Shown here piece after piece: positions 6,992-15,014 of a stretch of 16,103 nucleotides of DNA. Source of the DNA: Clostridiales bacterium UBA1774 (GTDB taxonomy: Bacteria > Bacillota > Clostridia > Oscillospirales > Oscillospiraceae); NCBI GenBank assembly GCA_002314635.1, contig DCGQ01000033.1:1-16103 (forward strand). Direction: 5' to 3'. The translations under genes were made by a program, and so were the position numbers. How positions within the stretch are numbered: the first letter of the stretch is position 1; each line of letters begins with the position of its first letter. The notes under the pieces were generated by a model. The model ran no database searches. It saw nothing but the letters and a program-made list of their open reading frames with translations, and was not told where the DNA came from.

Positions 6992-7741
6992 TCAATTATC
7001 TTCGGCTTTGGATTCTGCCAGCAGTACGGCAGTCACGTTATCCGGCGCACCACGTTCCAGTGCGATCTCGACCATGCGTTCCACTGCCGTATCCAGCAAG
7101 CCGCCGTAAAGAACCTCGAACAGCAGCTCCTGCGGATTCACGATCCCGCTGAGTCCGTCCGTGCAGAGCAGCAGTACATCACCCGGTTCCAGTGTCCGGG
7201 CAAAAATGTCGCAGTCCACCTGCGCTTCCACGCCCATCGCCCGTGTGATATAGTTGCGCCGGGGATGCTGCCAGGCCTCCGCCCGGTCGATCTCGCCCCG
7301 ATCCACCATATCCTCCACCACGGAATGATCCTTGGTGATCTGCGTGATGGCATTATCCCGCACCAGATAGCAGCGACTGTCACCCACATTAGCGATCACC
7401 GCCTGATGTCCCTCCACCAATGCGGCGACCAGCGTTGTTCCCATGCCCCGACAGTCCGGATCCGAAGCGGAGCGCTCATAGACCATCCGGTTGGCCGCTT
7501 CCGCAGCAGCCCGAACCAGCATTTCCGTGCTTTGCTGACGGGAATCCGTCTGAATCGCCTGCATAAAAGCTCCGGCTGCAAGGGTACTGGCCACATTGCC
7601 CGCCTTCGCACCGCCCATACCATCGCAGACAACGGCAACGGTCATTTTCCGGCCATCCTCCCGAATCAGCCGACGCACCTGAAATGCGTCCTGATTCTGA
7701 CGGCGAACACGGCCGATATCGGTCTGACTCCAGGACTTCAT
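6992..7741 (-). CDS. prpC: PP2C-family Ser/Thr protein phosphatase (PrpC/Stp)
   Basis: This metal-dependent phosphatase of 249 aa dephosphorylates PrkC and its substrates. PP2C motifs occur in order: RRQNQD (13-18), VCDGMGG (38-44, metal-binding Asp40), GTTL (101-104), NVGDSR (118-123), KDHS (137-140), CTDGLSG (193-199, Asp195) and GAPDNVT (231-237, Asp234). No transmembrane segment is present. The length is normal for bacterial stand-alone PP2C enzymes. The ATG lies immediately after the rlmN stop (TGA then ATG, no gap), and its GGAGG site lies inside the last rlmN codons, so translation is probably coupled. It precedes prkC. Confidence 0.96.
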   Translation of the reverse strand: MKSWSQTDIGRVRRQNQDAFQVRRLIREDGRKMTVAVVCDGMGGAKAGNVASTLAAGAFMQAIQTDSRQQSTEMLVRAAAEAANRMVYERSASDPDCRGMGTTLVAALVEGHQAVIANVGDSRCYLVRDNAITQITKDHSVVEDMVDRGEIDRAEAWQHPRRNYITRAMGVEAQVDCDIFARTLEPGDVLLLCTDGLSGIVNPQELLFEVLYGGLLDTAVERMVEIALERGAPDNVTAVLLAESKAEDN

Positions 7742-8767
7742 TCAGGTGGCCTCCTTTCGTCTCAGCTGTCCGCATGCGGCTTCGATGTCCGCACCCAGAC
7801 GCCGCCGGACAGTCACGTTCACTCCCAGATCGCTGAGTTTTTTGGAAAACGCCCGGGTATCTCCGGGAATCAGCGGACTCCCTTCCACCCGGTTCAGCGG
7901 GATCAGATTCAGATGTCCGTGGGTTCGCTTCATCAGGCGGCTCAGTGCCTGTGCCTGTGCATCCGAATCGTTCACGCCCTGTATCAGTGCATATTCAAAG
8001 CTGATCCGCCGCTGGGTTCTGCGGAAATAATCCTCGCAGGCGTCCACCAGCGCTTCCACATCGTACCTTCGCGCAATCGGCATCAGCTTCACTCTGGTTT
8101 CCTGATCCGGTGCATGGAGGGAGATGGACAGGGTCAACTGCAGATTCTCCTCTGCAAGCCGGTTGATACCGGGAACCAGTCCGCAGGTGGAGAGAGAAAT
8201 ATGCCGCATCCCGATATTCAGCCCGGCAGGATGGTTCACCAGCTGCAGAAAACGGCGCACATTGTCGTAGTTCTCCAGCGGTTCTCCAATCCCCATCAGT
8301 ACGATGCCGGTGATGGGAACACCGCTGTCCAGTCCGCTCCACAATACCTCCGCCAGCATTTCTCCGGCGGTCAGATTCCGGATGAAACCCAGTCCGGTGG
8401 AGGCGCAGAAAATGCAGCCCTGACGACAGCCCACCTGCGAGGAAATGCAGACGGTATTCCCGTAGCTGTAGCGCATGACCACGCTTTCCACAGCGTTTCC
8501 GTCCGCCAGACGCCAGAGGTACTTCACCGTTCCGTCCTGCTGGGAGACCTGCCTTCGCAGGACCTCCGGCTTTACCAGCGTGAAAGACTGCTCCAGCTTC
8601 TCCCGCAGCGGCCGTGACAGGTTGGACATCTCCGAAAAGCTGCCAACGCCCCGGGTCAGCCATGTGAAGATCTGCTTTGCCCGGTAAGCCGGTTCGCCCA
8701 GTGCCTTGACTGCTTCTTCCAGTTCCTCCGGCAGCAGGGAATTTATTTCTCTCTTCTCATCCTGCAT
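7742..8767 (-). CDS. rlmN: RlmN, radical SAM 23S rRNA (A2503-C2) / tRNA (A37-C2) methyltransferase
   Basis: RlmN methylates C2 of A2503 in 23S rRNA and of A37 in some tRNAs, which affects decoding fidelity. The 341-aa protein carries the radical SAM cluster motif CRQGCIFC (Cys114, Cys118, Cys121). Cys107 in VCISSQVGC and Cys332 in IEAACGQLR match the two catalytic cysteines of the family, with Cys332 as the methyl carrier. MGIGEPLENY (SAM-binding GEP motif) and LSTCGLVPG are typical. The ATG start overlaps the end of rsmB by 25 nt. The upstream ribosome site is weak (a GGATGGA-like stretch), so expression probably depends on rsmB translation. Confidence 0.96.
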   Translation of the reverse strand: MQDEKREINSLLPEELEEAVKALGEPAYRAKQIFTWLTRGVGSFSEMSNLSRPLREKLEQSFTLVKPEVLRRQVSQQDGTVKYLWRLADGNAVESVVMRYSYGNTVCISSQVGCRQGCIFCASTGLGFIRNLTAGEMLAEVLWSGLDSGVPITGIVLMGIGEPLENYDNVRRFLQLVNHPAGLNIGMRHISLSTCGLVPGINRLAEENLQLTLSISLHAPDQETRVKLMPIARRYDVEALVDACEDYFRRTQRRISFEYALIQGVNDSDAQAQALSRLMKRTHGHLNLIPLNRVEGSPLIPGDTRAFSKKLSDLGVNVTVRRRLGADIEAACGQLRRKEAT

Positions 8768-10050
8768 AGATAAAATCCATCCGTATCGTATTCAAAGGGC
8801 CAGACGGTACGCTGGCCATCCTCCGCCATGCCGAAGGGTTGCGGCAGCGGCAGTGCTTCCATGCGGTACTCCGGGTGTTTTTCCAGAAAAGCTGCGGCAA
8901 CCTGCTCGTTTTCCTCCTCCACCAGTGTGCAGGTGGAGTAACAAAGGATACCGCCGGGCTTCACACAGTCCGACAGTCCTTCCAGAATCCGAAGCTGCGC
9001 TTTGGGCAGCGGCTGGATTTCCTGCCGGGTTTTATAGCGGATCTCCGGCTTTTTCCGCACCACGCCCAGACCGGAACAGGGTGCGTCCGCCAGAATCAGG
9101 TCAAACCGCTGTTTCATTGCTGCATCCGGGCTGCCTGCATCCATAGCCTTCGTCTGAATACAGGTGATCCCCAGCCGCTGTGCGCCTTCTGCAATCCTGT
9201 GCAGCTTATTTTCATGCAGATCGCAGGACAGGATGCTGCCCCGGTTCTCCATCTGCTGTGCCAGCAGAAAGCTCTTACCGCCGGGAGCGGCACAGGCGTC
9301 CAGCACGGTCATCCCCGGCTGCACACCGGCTGCCAGCGCCGGCAATGCGGCTGCCGGGTCCTGCACTGTCACCAGCCCCTCCCGAAAGGCTCGAAGTGCG
9401 GTCACATCCCCGGTGTGCTCGGTAGCCAGAAAGCCGGAAACCGCCAACGGCTGCACGGTAACTCCGTCCGCTTCCAGCAGCTTCGCTGCCGCCGCTTCGT
9501 CCCCCTTCAGCCGGTTCACCCGAAAACAGGTGGGCGCAGGACGATTGCTGCATTCCAGCAGCAGGCGGGTCTTCTCTGCTCCCAGTTTATCCAGAAAATA
9601 CGCCGTCCATTCCTGCGGATGGCTGTATCGGACAGACAGGCTCTCCGCATCATCCCCCGCAGGCAGCGGCGGCAGCGGTTTCTCTGTCAGCCGGCGCAGC
9701 ACCGCGTTGACCAGCTTCGCCGCGCCCGGATTCCCCATGCGCTTCGCCAGCTCCACTGCCTCGTTCACCGCAGCGGAAACCGGAATCCGATCCAGAAACG
9801 CCAGCTGAAACACCGCACAGCGCAGAATCGCCCGGATGGCAGGCTGCAGCTTTCCATGCACATAGGGTGCCAGATACCAGTCCGTTGCCTCCCGGTTCTG
9901 CAGCACACCGGCGCAGATGCGGTAAGCCAGTGCCGCATCCCGCTGCTGGGGTTTCTCCCTGCGGATATAGGCATTCAGCCAAGCATCCGACCATGCTCCC
10001 TGCTGCTCGCAGGCCAGCAGCGCTCTGGCTGCCGCTTCTCTGGCGGTCAC
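8743..10050 (-). CDS. rsmB: RsmB (Sun/Fmu), 16S rRNA m5C967 methyltransferase
   Basis: RsmB methylates C967 (E. coli numbering) of 16S rRNA using SAM. The 435-aa protein has an N-terminal NusB-like RNA-binding domain (about 1-125), a linker, and a Rossmann methyltransferase domain with the SAM motif DACAAPGGKS (251-260). The two cysteines of the m5C mechanism are Cys325 in ADAPCSG and the nucleophile Cys374 in YSTCT. The start is GTG (10048-10050), and GTGA gives a 4-nt overlap with the fmt stop. The length is normal for the family. Its placement between fmt and rlmN matches B. subtilis. Confidence 0.96.
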   Translation of the reverse strand: MTAREAAARALLACEQQGAWSDAWLNAYIRREKPQQRDAALAYRICAGVLQNREATDWYLAPYVHGKLQPAIRAILRCAVFQLAFLDRIPVSAAVNEAVELAKRMGNPGAAKLVNAVLRRLTEKPLPPLPAGDDAESLSVRYSHPQEWTAYFLDKLGAEKTRLLLECSNRPAPTCFRVNRLKGDEAAAAKLLEADGVTVQPLAVSGFLATEHTGDVTALRAFREGLVTVQDPAAALPALAAGVQPGMTVLDACAAPGGKSFLLAQQMENRGSILSCDLHENKLHRIAEGAQRLGITCIQTKAMDAGSPDAAMKQRFDLILADAPCSGLGVVRKKPEIRYKTRQEIQPLPKAQLRILEGLSDCVKPGGILCYSTCTLVEEENEQVAAAFLEKHPEYRMEALPLPQPFGMAEDGQRTVWPFEYDTDGFYLCRMRREK

Positions 10051-10958
10051 AGGCTGTGTCCCCTCAGGTAATCAGCTGCACGCATCCGCTTTCCGCCGGG
10101 AGCCTGCAGCTCGGTGATCAACACGGTCTTTCCGTTCCCGCAGGCGATCTCCACGCCGTTTTTCTGCTGGCTGACCACGCTGCCGTCGGGAAGCTCCGTG
10201 CAGTGATCGGTAAAGCGGGGCGCAAAGACCTTAAATTCCGTTTCGCCCAGCTTTGCACGGGCGCCGGGTTTGGGATCCAGTCCGCAGATACGGCTGACGA
10301 TCTGCTCCGGCTGCCAACTCCAGTCCACATAGCTGTGTTCCTTCGTGATCGGCGGCGCATACGTTACCAGCGATTCCTCCTGCGGAACGGCGCCGGTTTC
10401 GCCCCGTTCCAGTGCCTGCAGGGTTTCCACCAGCAGGCTGCCGCCCAGCACTTTCAGACGCTCATAAACGCTGCCAAAGGGTTCCGTTTCTCCGATTTCC
10501 AGAGAAGCGGTACGCAGCACATCACCGGAATCCATTCCCTCCGCCAGATACATGGTGGAAACGCCGGTGGTTCTTTCCCCGTTCAGCACCGCCCACTGAA
10601 TGGGCGCAGCGCCCCGGTAGGCCGGGAGCAGGGAGCCGTGCACATTGATGCAGCCCAATTTGGGCAGCTCCAGCACCGGCACCGGCAGCAGCTTTCCATA
10701 TGCCACCACCACAAACAGGTCCGCCTGATAAGCCGCCAGCGCTGCCTGTACCTCCGCTTCCCGGAGGCTTTCCGGCTGCAGAACGGGGATCCCCGCTTTC
10801 ACCGCATACTCCTTCACCGGACTGAAACTCATCTTCATACCACGGTTTTTGGGGCGATCCGCCTTGGTGCAGACTGCTTCCACCGAATATCCGGCCTGCA
10901 GCATAGCATCCAGACAACTCACCGCAAAATCGGTGGTGCCCATAAACAGGATTTTCAT
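10047..10958 (-). CDS. fmt: Methionyl-tRNA formyltransferase
   Basis: Fmt transfers a formyl group from 10-formyl-tetrahydrofolate to Met-tRNA(fMet). The 303-aa protein has the N-terminal formyltransferase fold with NVHGSLLPAYRGAAPIQW (105-122). The catalytic triad is Asn105, His107 and Asp143 (GMDSGD). The basic loop RPKNRGMKMSFSPVK (35-49) is the family's tRNA-contact region. A C-terminal OB-fold domain follows from about 207. Length is close to the E. coli enzyme. The ATG overlaps the def stop by 4 nt (ATGA), so formylation and deformylation genes are coupled. Confidence 0.97.
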   Translation of the reverse strand: MKILFMGTTDFAVSCLDAMLQAGYSVEAVCTKADRPKNRGMKMSFSPVKEYAVKAGIPVLQPESLREAEVQAALAAYQADLFVVVAYGKLLPVPVLELPKLGCINVHGSLLPAYRGAAPIQWAVLNGERTTGVSTMYLAEGMDSGDVLRTASLEIGETEPFGSVYERLKVLGGSLLVETLQALERGETGAVPQEESLVTYAPPITKEHSYVDWSWQPEQIVSRICGLDPKPGARAKLGETEFKVFAPRFTDHCTELPDGSVVSQQKNGVEIACGNGKTVLITELQAPGGKRMRAADYLRGHSL

Positions 10959-11449
10959 TCGTCCTCGCCCATCTGCTCGATCTCCTCGTCGCTGAGGAAC
11001 CGATCCGCAACGGAGTCAAACAGCACACCGTTCAGGTGATCGATCTCATGGCAGCAGGCGCGGGCCAGCAGGCCTTCGGCCTCCAGTTCAAAGGGATTTC
11101 CGCTGCGGTCAAAGGCTTTGACCTTTACCTTTTCGGGGCGGGTCACAATACCCCAGATATTGGGCAGGCTGAGGCAGCCCTCAGGTCCGATCTGCTCGCC
11201 CTCCTGAGAGACGATTTCCGGGTTGATCAGCTCATAATAGATCGGTTCTTCCCCGCTCACATCCGCCACGATGACGGCGCGGCGCAGCACGCCTACCTGC
11301 GGTGCCGCCAGTCCCACGCCGTTGGCTTCCGCCAGCGTGTCCAGCATATCGTTCAGCAGGATCTGCAGTCTGGCATTGTATTCCGTAACAGGGCGGCTGG
11401 TTTTTTTCAGGCTCAGATCGCCCTTCTTGATGATCTTTCGGATTCCCAT
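10955..11449 (-). CDS. def: Peptide deformylase
   Basis: Def removes the N-formyl group from nascent proteins at the ribosome exit. The 164-aa protein carries all three motifs: GVGLAAPQVG (44-53), EGCLSLP (90-96, metal ligand Cys92) and HEIDHLNG (134-141, ligands His134 and His138, catalytic Glu135). Its size resembles short, type-1-like enzymes. The ATG has a GAGG site about 8 nt upstream in the 21-nt gap after priA. It ends with an acidic tail (EEIEQMGEDE) and overlaps fmt by 4 nt. Confidence 0.97.
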   Translation of the reverse strand: MGIRKIIKKGDLSLKKTSRPVTEYNARLQILLNDMLDTLAEANGVGLAAPQVGVLRRAVIVADVSGEEPIYYELINPEIVSQEGEQIGPEGCLSLPNIWGIVTRPEKVKVKAFDRSGNPFELEAEGLLARACCHEIDHLNGVLFDSVADRFLSDEEIEQMGEDE

Positions 11450-11470
11450 GGTAATAACCTCACTCTATTT

Positions 11471-13909
11471 TTATTCCTGCGGATCCGCCTCTCCGTAGAG
11501 GACCAGATCCTTATAGCGGCTGTCGGCGCCGAACTTGCGGAGCGCCGCCGCGGTCAGTGCGCGAACCTCCCGCCCGGGGGGCGCACACAGCAGCACCCGA
11601 TAGCGAAACCGCTCGTTGACCCGCAGCACACCGGCGGGGGCGGGTCCCAGAACCTGCAGCTCCGGTACAGAACCGGCGGAACGCTTCAATGCCGCAGTCA
11701 GCTCCGTGACGCAGCGCAGGGTCAGCGCTTCGTCGCTGCCGGTAACGGTGATCGCATACAGTCCCCGGATAGGGGGAGATTGCTGCATCGCCCGGGTATG
11801 AATCTCGGATTCGTAAAACGCATCGTAATCCTGCTTCGCCGCAAAGCGAATGACCTCGCTCTGAGGCGTACAGGTCTGAATGACGGCCCGACCGCTGAGG
11901 CTCCCCCGGCCGGCCCGGCCTACCACCTGCGTGATCAGGCTGAATGTTCTCTCCTGTGCCCGGAAATTTCCGGCGTACAGGGCCTGATCGGCGGACAGTA
12001 CGCCGACCAGCGTTACATTCTCAAAATCCAGTCCCTTCGTCACCATCTGGGTGCCGATCAGGATCGGGATTTTCTCCTTTTCAAAGCGCTGCAGCAGCTT
12101 TTCATGGGTATTCACCGCAGAAACCGTGTCTGCGTCCATACGGAGCACCGGCACATCCGGGTACAACTCCTGCAAAACCGCTTCCACCTTCTGGGTACCC
12201 AGACCGGTATAGCTGAGTATGCCGCCGCACTGGGGGCATTTGTCCTCCAACGGCTGAGACCAGCCGCAGAAATGGCACATCATTCTGTGGTTGGCGCTGT
12301 GATAGGTCAGATTCACGCTGCAGCGGGGACAGGCATACACATGCCCGCATTCCGGACAGGTGACGGCGCTGCTGCTGCCGCGCCGGTTGAGAAACAAAAT
12401 ACTCTGCTGGCCGCTTTGCAGATTCGCGTCCAGCTCCCGGCGGAGGATGCTGCTGATGCAGCTGCCGTTTCCGTCCTTCAGTTCCTGCTTCATGTCCGCA
12501 ATCAATACCTGCGGCAGCGGCCTTGCGTTATAGCGGCTTCGCATGGTAAACAGATGGTAGCCGCCCTGCTTTGCTTCGTACATACTGTCCACCGATGGAG
12601 TTGCAGAGCCCAGCAGCAGCATGGCACCATAGGCCACACAACGGAACTTTGCCACATCCCGCGCGTGATAGCGGGGTGCGTTTTCCGACTGATAGGTACT
12701 TTCCTGTTCTTCGTCCAGAATCAGCAGCCCCAACCTCTGCAGCGGTGCAAATACGGCGCTGCGGGTACCGATGGCCACGTCCACCAGACCTTCCCGGATC
12801 CGCTTCCATTCGTCATACCGCTGTGCGGTGGTGAGGGAGCTGTGCAGCACCGCCACCCGCTGGCCGAAATGGCTGTAAAACACAGCCATCAGCTGGGGGG
12901 TCAATGAGATTTCCGGAACCAGTACCAGCGCCTGCCGCCCCTGTGCCAGCACATCCCGGATCAGGGAGATGTAAACGGCGGTTTTTCCGCTTCCGGTAAC
13001 GCCGTAGAGAAGTGAAGCACAGGCCTCCTGCCGGTTCAGCAGGAAACGCAGCCCCTCATAGACCTGCTGCTGTTCTTCCTTCAATCCGGTGATCAGCGGC
13101 TTGTCTGACGGTGTAAAGGACGGTCTGCGAAAGGCGGGCTGCTGCCGCAGTCCAATCAGTCCGGCTTTTTCCAGTGACTTGATGCTGTTCATACCGGCGC
13201 CGGTAAAATAGCGCAGCTCCTTCACGCTGGATTCGCCCAGATCACTGAGCAGCCGCAGGATCTCCGCCTGCTGGGGCGCTGCCCGCCGTTTCCGGCGGCT
13301 CCACTCCACGGCTTCCTCCGCCGGAACCTGTAAAGACGCCAGAAGTCCGGTTTTATCCGCCACGGTCTTTTTCAGAGCCACCTCACAGCGAAGGATCCCC
13401 AGTTCCTCCAGACGCTGCAGCGACTGTGCGGAACAGGCTCGGTTCAGCGCGGACACCGGTGCGCTTCCTTCCTGTTCATAGAGCAGATCCAGAATCGCTT
13501 CTCCCTCCGCATCCAGCGCAGCCGCAGCGTAGTTACCCTCCTTGTCGACAGGGTTCGCCAGCGTATAGACCGGACCGGCATTCAGCCAGATACCCGCTGG
13601 CAACATGGCTTTGATCGCATCATAATAGGTACAGAAAAAGCGGGTCTTCATCCAGCGGGCCAGCTTCAGGCTGTGCTCGTCCAGAATCGGAGTGTCATCC
13701 AGAAAGCTGTCCAGCGGCTTCAGTTTGCCGTAGTCGCTGCCGTCCTTCAGGGCAAAGACCATTCCCTCCCGCCGTCGGTTGCCTTTGGCAAAGGGAATGC
13801 TGACCCGCTTTCCGACTGCGGCTTCTGCCTCCAACCGGGTAGGCACCAGGTAGTCATACAGCTTGTCCATGCTGAATAACGCCCCGGAAAGGGCAACCGC
13901 AGCTACCAT
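11471..13909 (-). CDS. priA: PriA, primosomal replication-restart helicase
   Basis: PriA recognises stalled forks and reloads the replisome. The 812-aa protein has the 3'-DNA-binding domain (FSMDKLYDYLVP, 12-23), a winged-helix region (about 130-265), Walker A GVTGSGKT (303-310), and Walker B written DEEQ (399-402) where the family usually has DEEH. It also has PRYHARDVA (412-420), GSATP (434-438), motif V GTQMVTKGLDFENV (619-632) and motif VI QVVGRAGRG (661-669). Eight cysteines (518/521, 527/530, 545/548, 558/561) form the paired zinc sites. Length is normal. The ATG follows the rpoZ stop by 2 nt. In B. subtilis coaBC lies between rpoZ and priA; here it is missing. Confidence 0.97.
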   Translation of the reverse strand: MVAAVALSGALFSMDKLYDYLVPTRLEAEAAVGKRVSIPFAKGNRRREGMVFALKDGSDYGKLKPLDSFLDDTPILDEHSLKLARWMKTRFFCTYYDAIKAMLPAGIWLNAGPVYTLANPVDKEGNYAAAALDAEGEAILDLLYEQEGSAPVSALNRACSAQSLQRLEELGILRCEVALKKTVADKTGLLASLQVPAEEAVEWSRRKRRAAPQQAEILRLLSDLGESSVKELRYFTGAGMNSIKSLEKAGLIGLRQQPAFRRPSFTPSDKPLITGLKEEQQQVYEGLRFLLNRQEACASLLYGVTGSGKTAVYISLIRDVLAQGRQALVLVPEISLTPQLMAVFYSHFGQRVAVLHSSLTTAQRYDEWKRIREGLVDVAIGTRSAVFAPLQRLGLLILDEEQESTYQSENAPRYHARDVAKFRCVAYGAMLLLGSATPSVDSMYEAKQGGYHLFTMRSRYNARPLPQVLIADMKQELKDGNGSCISSILRRELDANLQSGQQSILFLNRRGSSSAVTCPECGHVYACPRCSVNLTYHSANHRMMCHFCGWSQPLEDKCPQCGGILSYTGLGTQKVEAVLQELYPDVPVLRMDADTVSAVNTHEKLLQRFEKEKIPILIGTQMVTKGLDFENVTLVGVLSADQALYAGNFRAQERTFSLITQVVGRAGRGSLSGRAVIQTCTPQSEVIRFAAKQDYDAFYESEIHTRAMQQSPPIRGLYAITVTGSDEALTLRCVTELTAALKRSAGSVPELQVLGPAPAGVLRVNERFRYRVLLCAPPGREVRALTAAALRKFGADSRYKDLVLYGEADPQE

Positions 13910-13911
13910 GC

Positions 13912-14121
13912 TCAGTTTTCCTTTGCGGGATGGGGAATCACGTTGAAGTCACCGTTTGCCAGCTCGTCAATGGCAATGGAAACGGACTTCTTTTCCAGCG
14001 GTTCATCGGTGGCAATGGCTTCCTCTGCAATATCGCGGGAGCGCTTGGCAATCACATTCACCAGCATATAGCGGCTATTCACCCGGTTCAGCAGGGAAGC
14101 CATGGAAGGGTACAGCATCAT
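13912..14121 (-). CDS. rpoZ: RNA polymerase omega subunit
   Basis: Omega is a small subunit that helps fold and assemble beta-prime into RNA polymerase. The 69-aa product has the family core SRYMLVNVIAKRSRDIAEEA (16-35) followed by a region predicted to contact beta-prime (about 43-52). Two adjacent ATGs (14119-14121 and 14116-14118) could start it. AAGGAGG lies 10 nt before the first. ATGA gives a 4-nt overlap with gmk. The gmk-rpoZ pairing is widely conserved in bacteria. Confidence 0.95.
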   Translation of the reverse strand: MMLYPSMASLLNRVNSRYMLVNVIAKRSRDIAEEAIATDEPLEKKSVSIAIDELANGDFNVIPHPAKEN

Positions 14122-14720
14122 AGGGATTTATCCTCCTTCAAAATATGCAGCCGTTGGGCTGTTCTGCACTTTTCGGCAGTCATCACCGCTTTGACCTCTG
14201 CCACAGCGGTATCCAAATTGTCGTTGATAATGATATAGTCGTAATCTCCGGCCTTCCGGCATTCGCTTCTGCCCTTTTCCAACCGGCCTTTGATTTTCTC
14301 CGCCGTTTCGGTGCCGCGGCCGGTAAGCCGCTGCTCCACCATGGAAAAGGCGGGGGGATAGATGAACATGGCAACCGCATCCGGCCGTTTCTCCCGAACC
14401 TGTGCCATGCCTCTGGTCTCGATATCCAGAATCACATCGAAACCAGCTTCCAGCTTTTCCTCCACAGGACCGGCCGGGGTACCGTAATACTCGCCCTGAT
14501 ACTCCGCCCATTCCAGCATTCTGCCGCTCTTTATCCTGTCCTGAAAGTCGGCTTTCGATACGAAGTAATACTCTTTGCCATCTGTTTCGTAATCCCGTTT
14601 CCCCCGGGTGGTGGCGGAAATGGAAAAATACAGCCGATCACTGCCCTGCAGCAGATTTTCGATGATGGTTCCCTTTCCCACTCCGGAGGGCCCGGAAATG
14701 ATAAACAGCTTTCCCGGCAT
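14118..14720 (-). CDS. gmk: Guanylate kinase
   Basis: Gmk converts GMP to GDP with ATP, feeding GTP and (p)ppGpp pools. The 200-aa protein has the P-loop GPSGVGKG (10-17), the GMP-binding stretch SISATTRGKRDYETDGKEYYF (33-53), LEWAEYQGEYYGTP (69-82) and LDIETRGMAQV (98-108). I chose ATG at 14718-14720, which shares one base with the remA stop (TGATG) and has GGAGG 10 nt upstream. A TTG one codon earlier is possible but less likely. The usual GMP-kinase motif after LDI is DVQGA; ETRGM here is a mild variant. Confidence 0.97.
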   Translation of the reverse strand: MPGKLFIISGPSGVGKGTIIENLLQGSDRLYFSISATTRGKRDYETDGKEYYFVSKADFQDRIKSGRMLEWAEYQGEYYGTPAGPVEEKLEAGFDVILDIETRGMAQVREKRPDAVAMFIYPPAFSMVEQRLTGRGTETAEKIKGRLEKGRSECRKAGDYDYIIINDNLDTAVAEVKAVMTAEKCRTAQRLHILKEDKSL

Positions 14721-15001
14721 CAATCTTCATCCTCCTCTATTTCCTCCGTCATGGAAACGGAATCACCCGTCCCGATGATACGGTTGGATACGGTTTCCGG
14801 CTGGATCGCCGAAAGAATGATATGGCCGCTGTCGGTAATGATGACGGCACGGGTACGGCGGCCATAGGTAGCGTCCACCAGATTACCGCTTTCCCGGGCG
14901 TCGGAGATCATCCGCTTAATAGGCGCGGATTCCGGACTGACGATAGCCACGACCCGGCTGGCTGACACCATATTTCCGTAGCCGATGTTGATAAGCTTCA
15001 T
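14720..15001 (-). CDS. remA: RemA-family (DUF370) DNA-binding regulator
   Basis: B. subtilis RemA activates biofilm matrix and osmoprotection genes, binding DNA as a ring-forming LytTR-like protein. This 93-aa product matches the family closely: KLINIGYGNMVSASRVVAIV (2-21), SPESAPIKRMISDARESG (22-39), DATYGRRTRAVI (43-54) and ILSAIQPETV (61-70). It ends in an acidic tail EEIEEDED. Whether it controls a matrix in this organism is unknown; the family is also present in species without such operons. The ATG lies 13 nt after the yicC stop with a modest GGTGACGGAAG upstream. Position between yicC and gmk is as in B. subtilis. Confidence 0.95.
   Translation of the reverse strand: MKLINIGYGNMVSASRVVAIVSPESAPIKRMISDARESGNLVDATYGRRTRAVIITDSGHIILSAIQPETVSNRIIGTGDSVSMTEEIEEDED
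14731..14735 (-). promoter_or_regulatory. gmk ribosome binding site inside the remA acidic tail
   Basis: GGAGG on the minus strand, 10 nt before the gmk ATG. It lies within the codons for the Glu-Glu-Asp run at the RemA C-terminus. The acidic tail and the ribosome binding site are therefore the same bases. Confidence 0.7.
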
Positions 15002-15014
15002 CTTCCGTCACCGC

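Noticed and set aside
6785..8617. 610-codon plus-strand open frame
   Set aside because: Antisense to prkC, prpC and rlmN; no family resemblance and no ribosome site.
8839..11039. Two further long plus-strand frames of about 400 codons
   Set aside because: Antisense to rsmB, fmt and def, same compositional artefact.
11036..12907. 623-codon plus-strand open frame
   Set aside because: Antisense shadow of def and priA, both of which have full motif sets; low-complexity His/Gln-rich translation.
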